Notes under the pieces: model-generated
Seen by the model: the letters and a program-made list of their open reading frames with translations, nothing else
Database searches by the model: none
What the model was told of the DNA's origin: nothing
Shown: one piece after another, positions 61,483 to 64,000 of the stretch
Position numbering within the stretch: the stretch's first letter is position 1
Layout: each line of letters opens with the position of its first letter
Program-made: the position numbers and the translations under genes
Assembly (NCBI RefSeq): GCF_003852895.1
Contig: NZ_QUSW01000009.1
Coordinates: 62,001-126,000 of the forward strand
Length of the DNA stretch: 64,000 bases
Source: Rhizobacter terrae
GTDB lineage: Bacteria; Pseudomonadota; Gammaproteobacteria; Burkholderiales; Burkholderiaceae_C
Direction: 5' to 3'

Positions 61483-62049
61483 GTGCCAAAACTATGGAAC
61501 GACACGATCGAGGCGCATCGCCACGCGGTGCGCGACGCCATCCTGGACGCTGCGGCGTCCCTGGTGGACGAGCATGGCTTGGCGTCGGTGACGATGTCGC
61601 AGATCGCAACCCAGACCGGCATCGGGCGGGCGACGCTGTACAAGTATTTTCCGGACGTTGAGGCGATCCTGCTCGCTTGGCACGAACGCCAGGTCACCGC
61701 GCATCTCGAACAACTCGCTGAAGTTCGCGAACGAGCCGGCGACGCAACGCAACGCCTCGCCGCCGTGCTAGAAGCCTATGCCCTCATGGCTCACGAGCAC
61801 CACGGTACGCCGCTGGCCGCACTTCTGCATCGCGGCACGCACATGGCCCGAGCCCGCCAGCACTTGAGCAACTTCGTGCGAGACCTCGTGACGGAGGGTG
61901 CCCAGGCGGGCGAACTCCGCGAGGATGTCCCGGCGCAGGAACTGGCGAACTATTGCCTGCACGCCCTGGCAGCTGCCAGCAGCCTCCCTTCCAAGGCCGC
62001 GGTGCGTCGACTTGTCATGGTCACCTTGGCGGGATTGCGTCAGACGTAG
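61483..62049 (+). CDS. TetR family transcriptional regulator
   Basis: 188 residues from a GTG at 61483. N-terminal HTH (VTMSQIATQTGIGRATLYKYFPDVEAIL). C-terminal helices give the ligand domain. The longer in-frame extension to 61294 would cross the promoter and the divergent gene and is rejected. The likely target is the divergent pair 61348-60663. Confidence 0.88.
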   Translation: MPKLWNDTIEAHRHAVRDAILDAAASLVDEHGLASVTMSQIATQTGIGRATLYKYFPDVEAILLAWHERQVTAHLEQLAEVRERAGDATQRLAAVLEAYALMAHEHHGTPLAALLHRGTHMARARQHLSNFVRDLVTEGAQAGELREDVPAQELANYCLHALAAASSLPSKAAVRRLVMVTLAGLRQT

Positions 62050-62099
62050 CCGCATCCGAGCCGAAACTCACTTGAGGCCGATGGGCTTTGCGAAGGGTC

Positions 62100-64000
<1,901 letters not shown>

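Overview
The window is 64 kb of high-GC DNA, most likely from a betaproteobacterium of the order Burkholderiales (Comamonadaceae-like). The support is a DUF4148 protein beside a copper two-component system, GtsABCD/LamB-type sugar uptake, several multicopper oxidases and dense ATGA/GTGA gene overlaps. Genus cannot be fixed from sequence alone. I saw no rRNA, tRNA or CRISPR array. Both edges cut genes: a cyclopropane-fatty-acid synthase on the left and a DUF4396-multicopper oxidase fusion on the right.

Region 1 (1-2776) holds the cyclopropane synthase, a TetR regulator with three matching TGAAC-N6-GTTCA-like operators, the remnant of a short-chain dehydrogenase gene with a large internal deletion, and a TspO/MBR protein.

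Region 2 (2840-26967) is a 24-kb carbohydrate-type catabolic regulon. It has a CUT1 ABC transporter (binding protein, two permeases, ATPase), a LamB-like porin, a chemoreceptor translationally coupled to a second binding protein, and two convergent paralogous LacI regulators. A long operon of overlapping genes follows: Gfo/Idh/MocA dehydrogenase, CoA-transferase, enoyl-CoA hydratase, aldehyde dehydrogenase, transporter, GMC oxidoreductase, SDR, second GMC oxidoreductase, DUF993 aldolase-like protein and glycerate 2-kinase. A UPF0303 protein and a third binding-protein-like gene lacking a signal peptide close the region. Copies of a palindrome with core TTGGAACGTTCCAA lie at 2852, 4280, 10641 and 24977, three of them inside recognisable promoters. 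They tie these genes into one LacI-controlled regulon. The mix of sugar uptake, alcohol/aldehyde oxidation, CoA activation, hydration, aldol chemistry and glycerate phosphorylation matches no standard pathway I know.

Region 3 (about 26970-34100) is a Tn7-like transposition module on the minus strand: a large TnsB-type transposase with an N-terminal TnsA-like region, a TnsC-type AAA ATPase and a TniQ protein. Its ends are not firmly located. Region 4 (34300-39365) holds poorly conserved genes, an XRE regulator with two copies of a palindromic operator (one within a perfect 30-bp palindrome), and a secreted metzincin-like protein whose first zinc His is Gln.

Region 5 (39603-51793) is a copper-resistance island: CopRS-type two-component system, DUF4148, three His/Met-rich or CusF-like periplasmic proteins, a TolC-family lipoprotein, multicopper oxidase, methyltransferase, cupredoxin, DUF411, CusF, small membrane proteins, a cytosolic Csp-type copper-storage protein and a thioredoxin-reductase-like protein.

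Region 6 (51871-56743) contains candidate conflict/defence genes: an XRE regulator divergent from an LRAT-like Cys/His protein, a large protein with cyclase-like repeats and a C-terminal HEPN-type RxxxxH motif, and a convergent gene with a PD-(D/E)xK-like nuclease signature coupled to a copper sensor kinase. Region 7 (56740-64000) is a second copper module with its own two-component system, CusF, cupredoxin, DUF305, membrane proteins, TetR and a second multicopper oxidase. A CopR/CusR-like box is shared between both copper modules.
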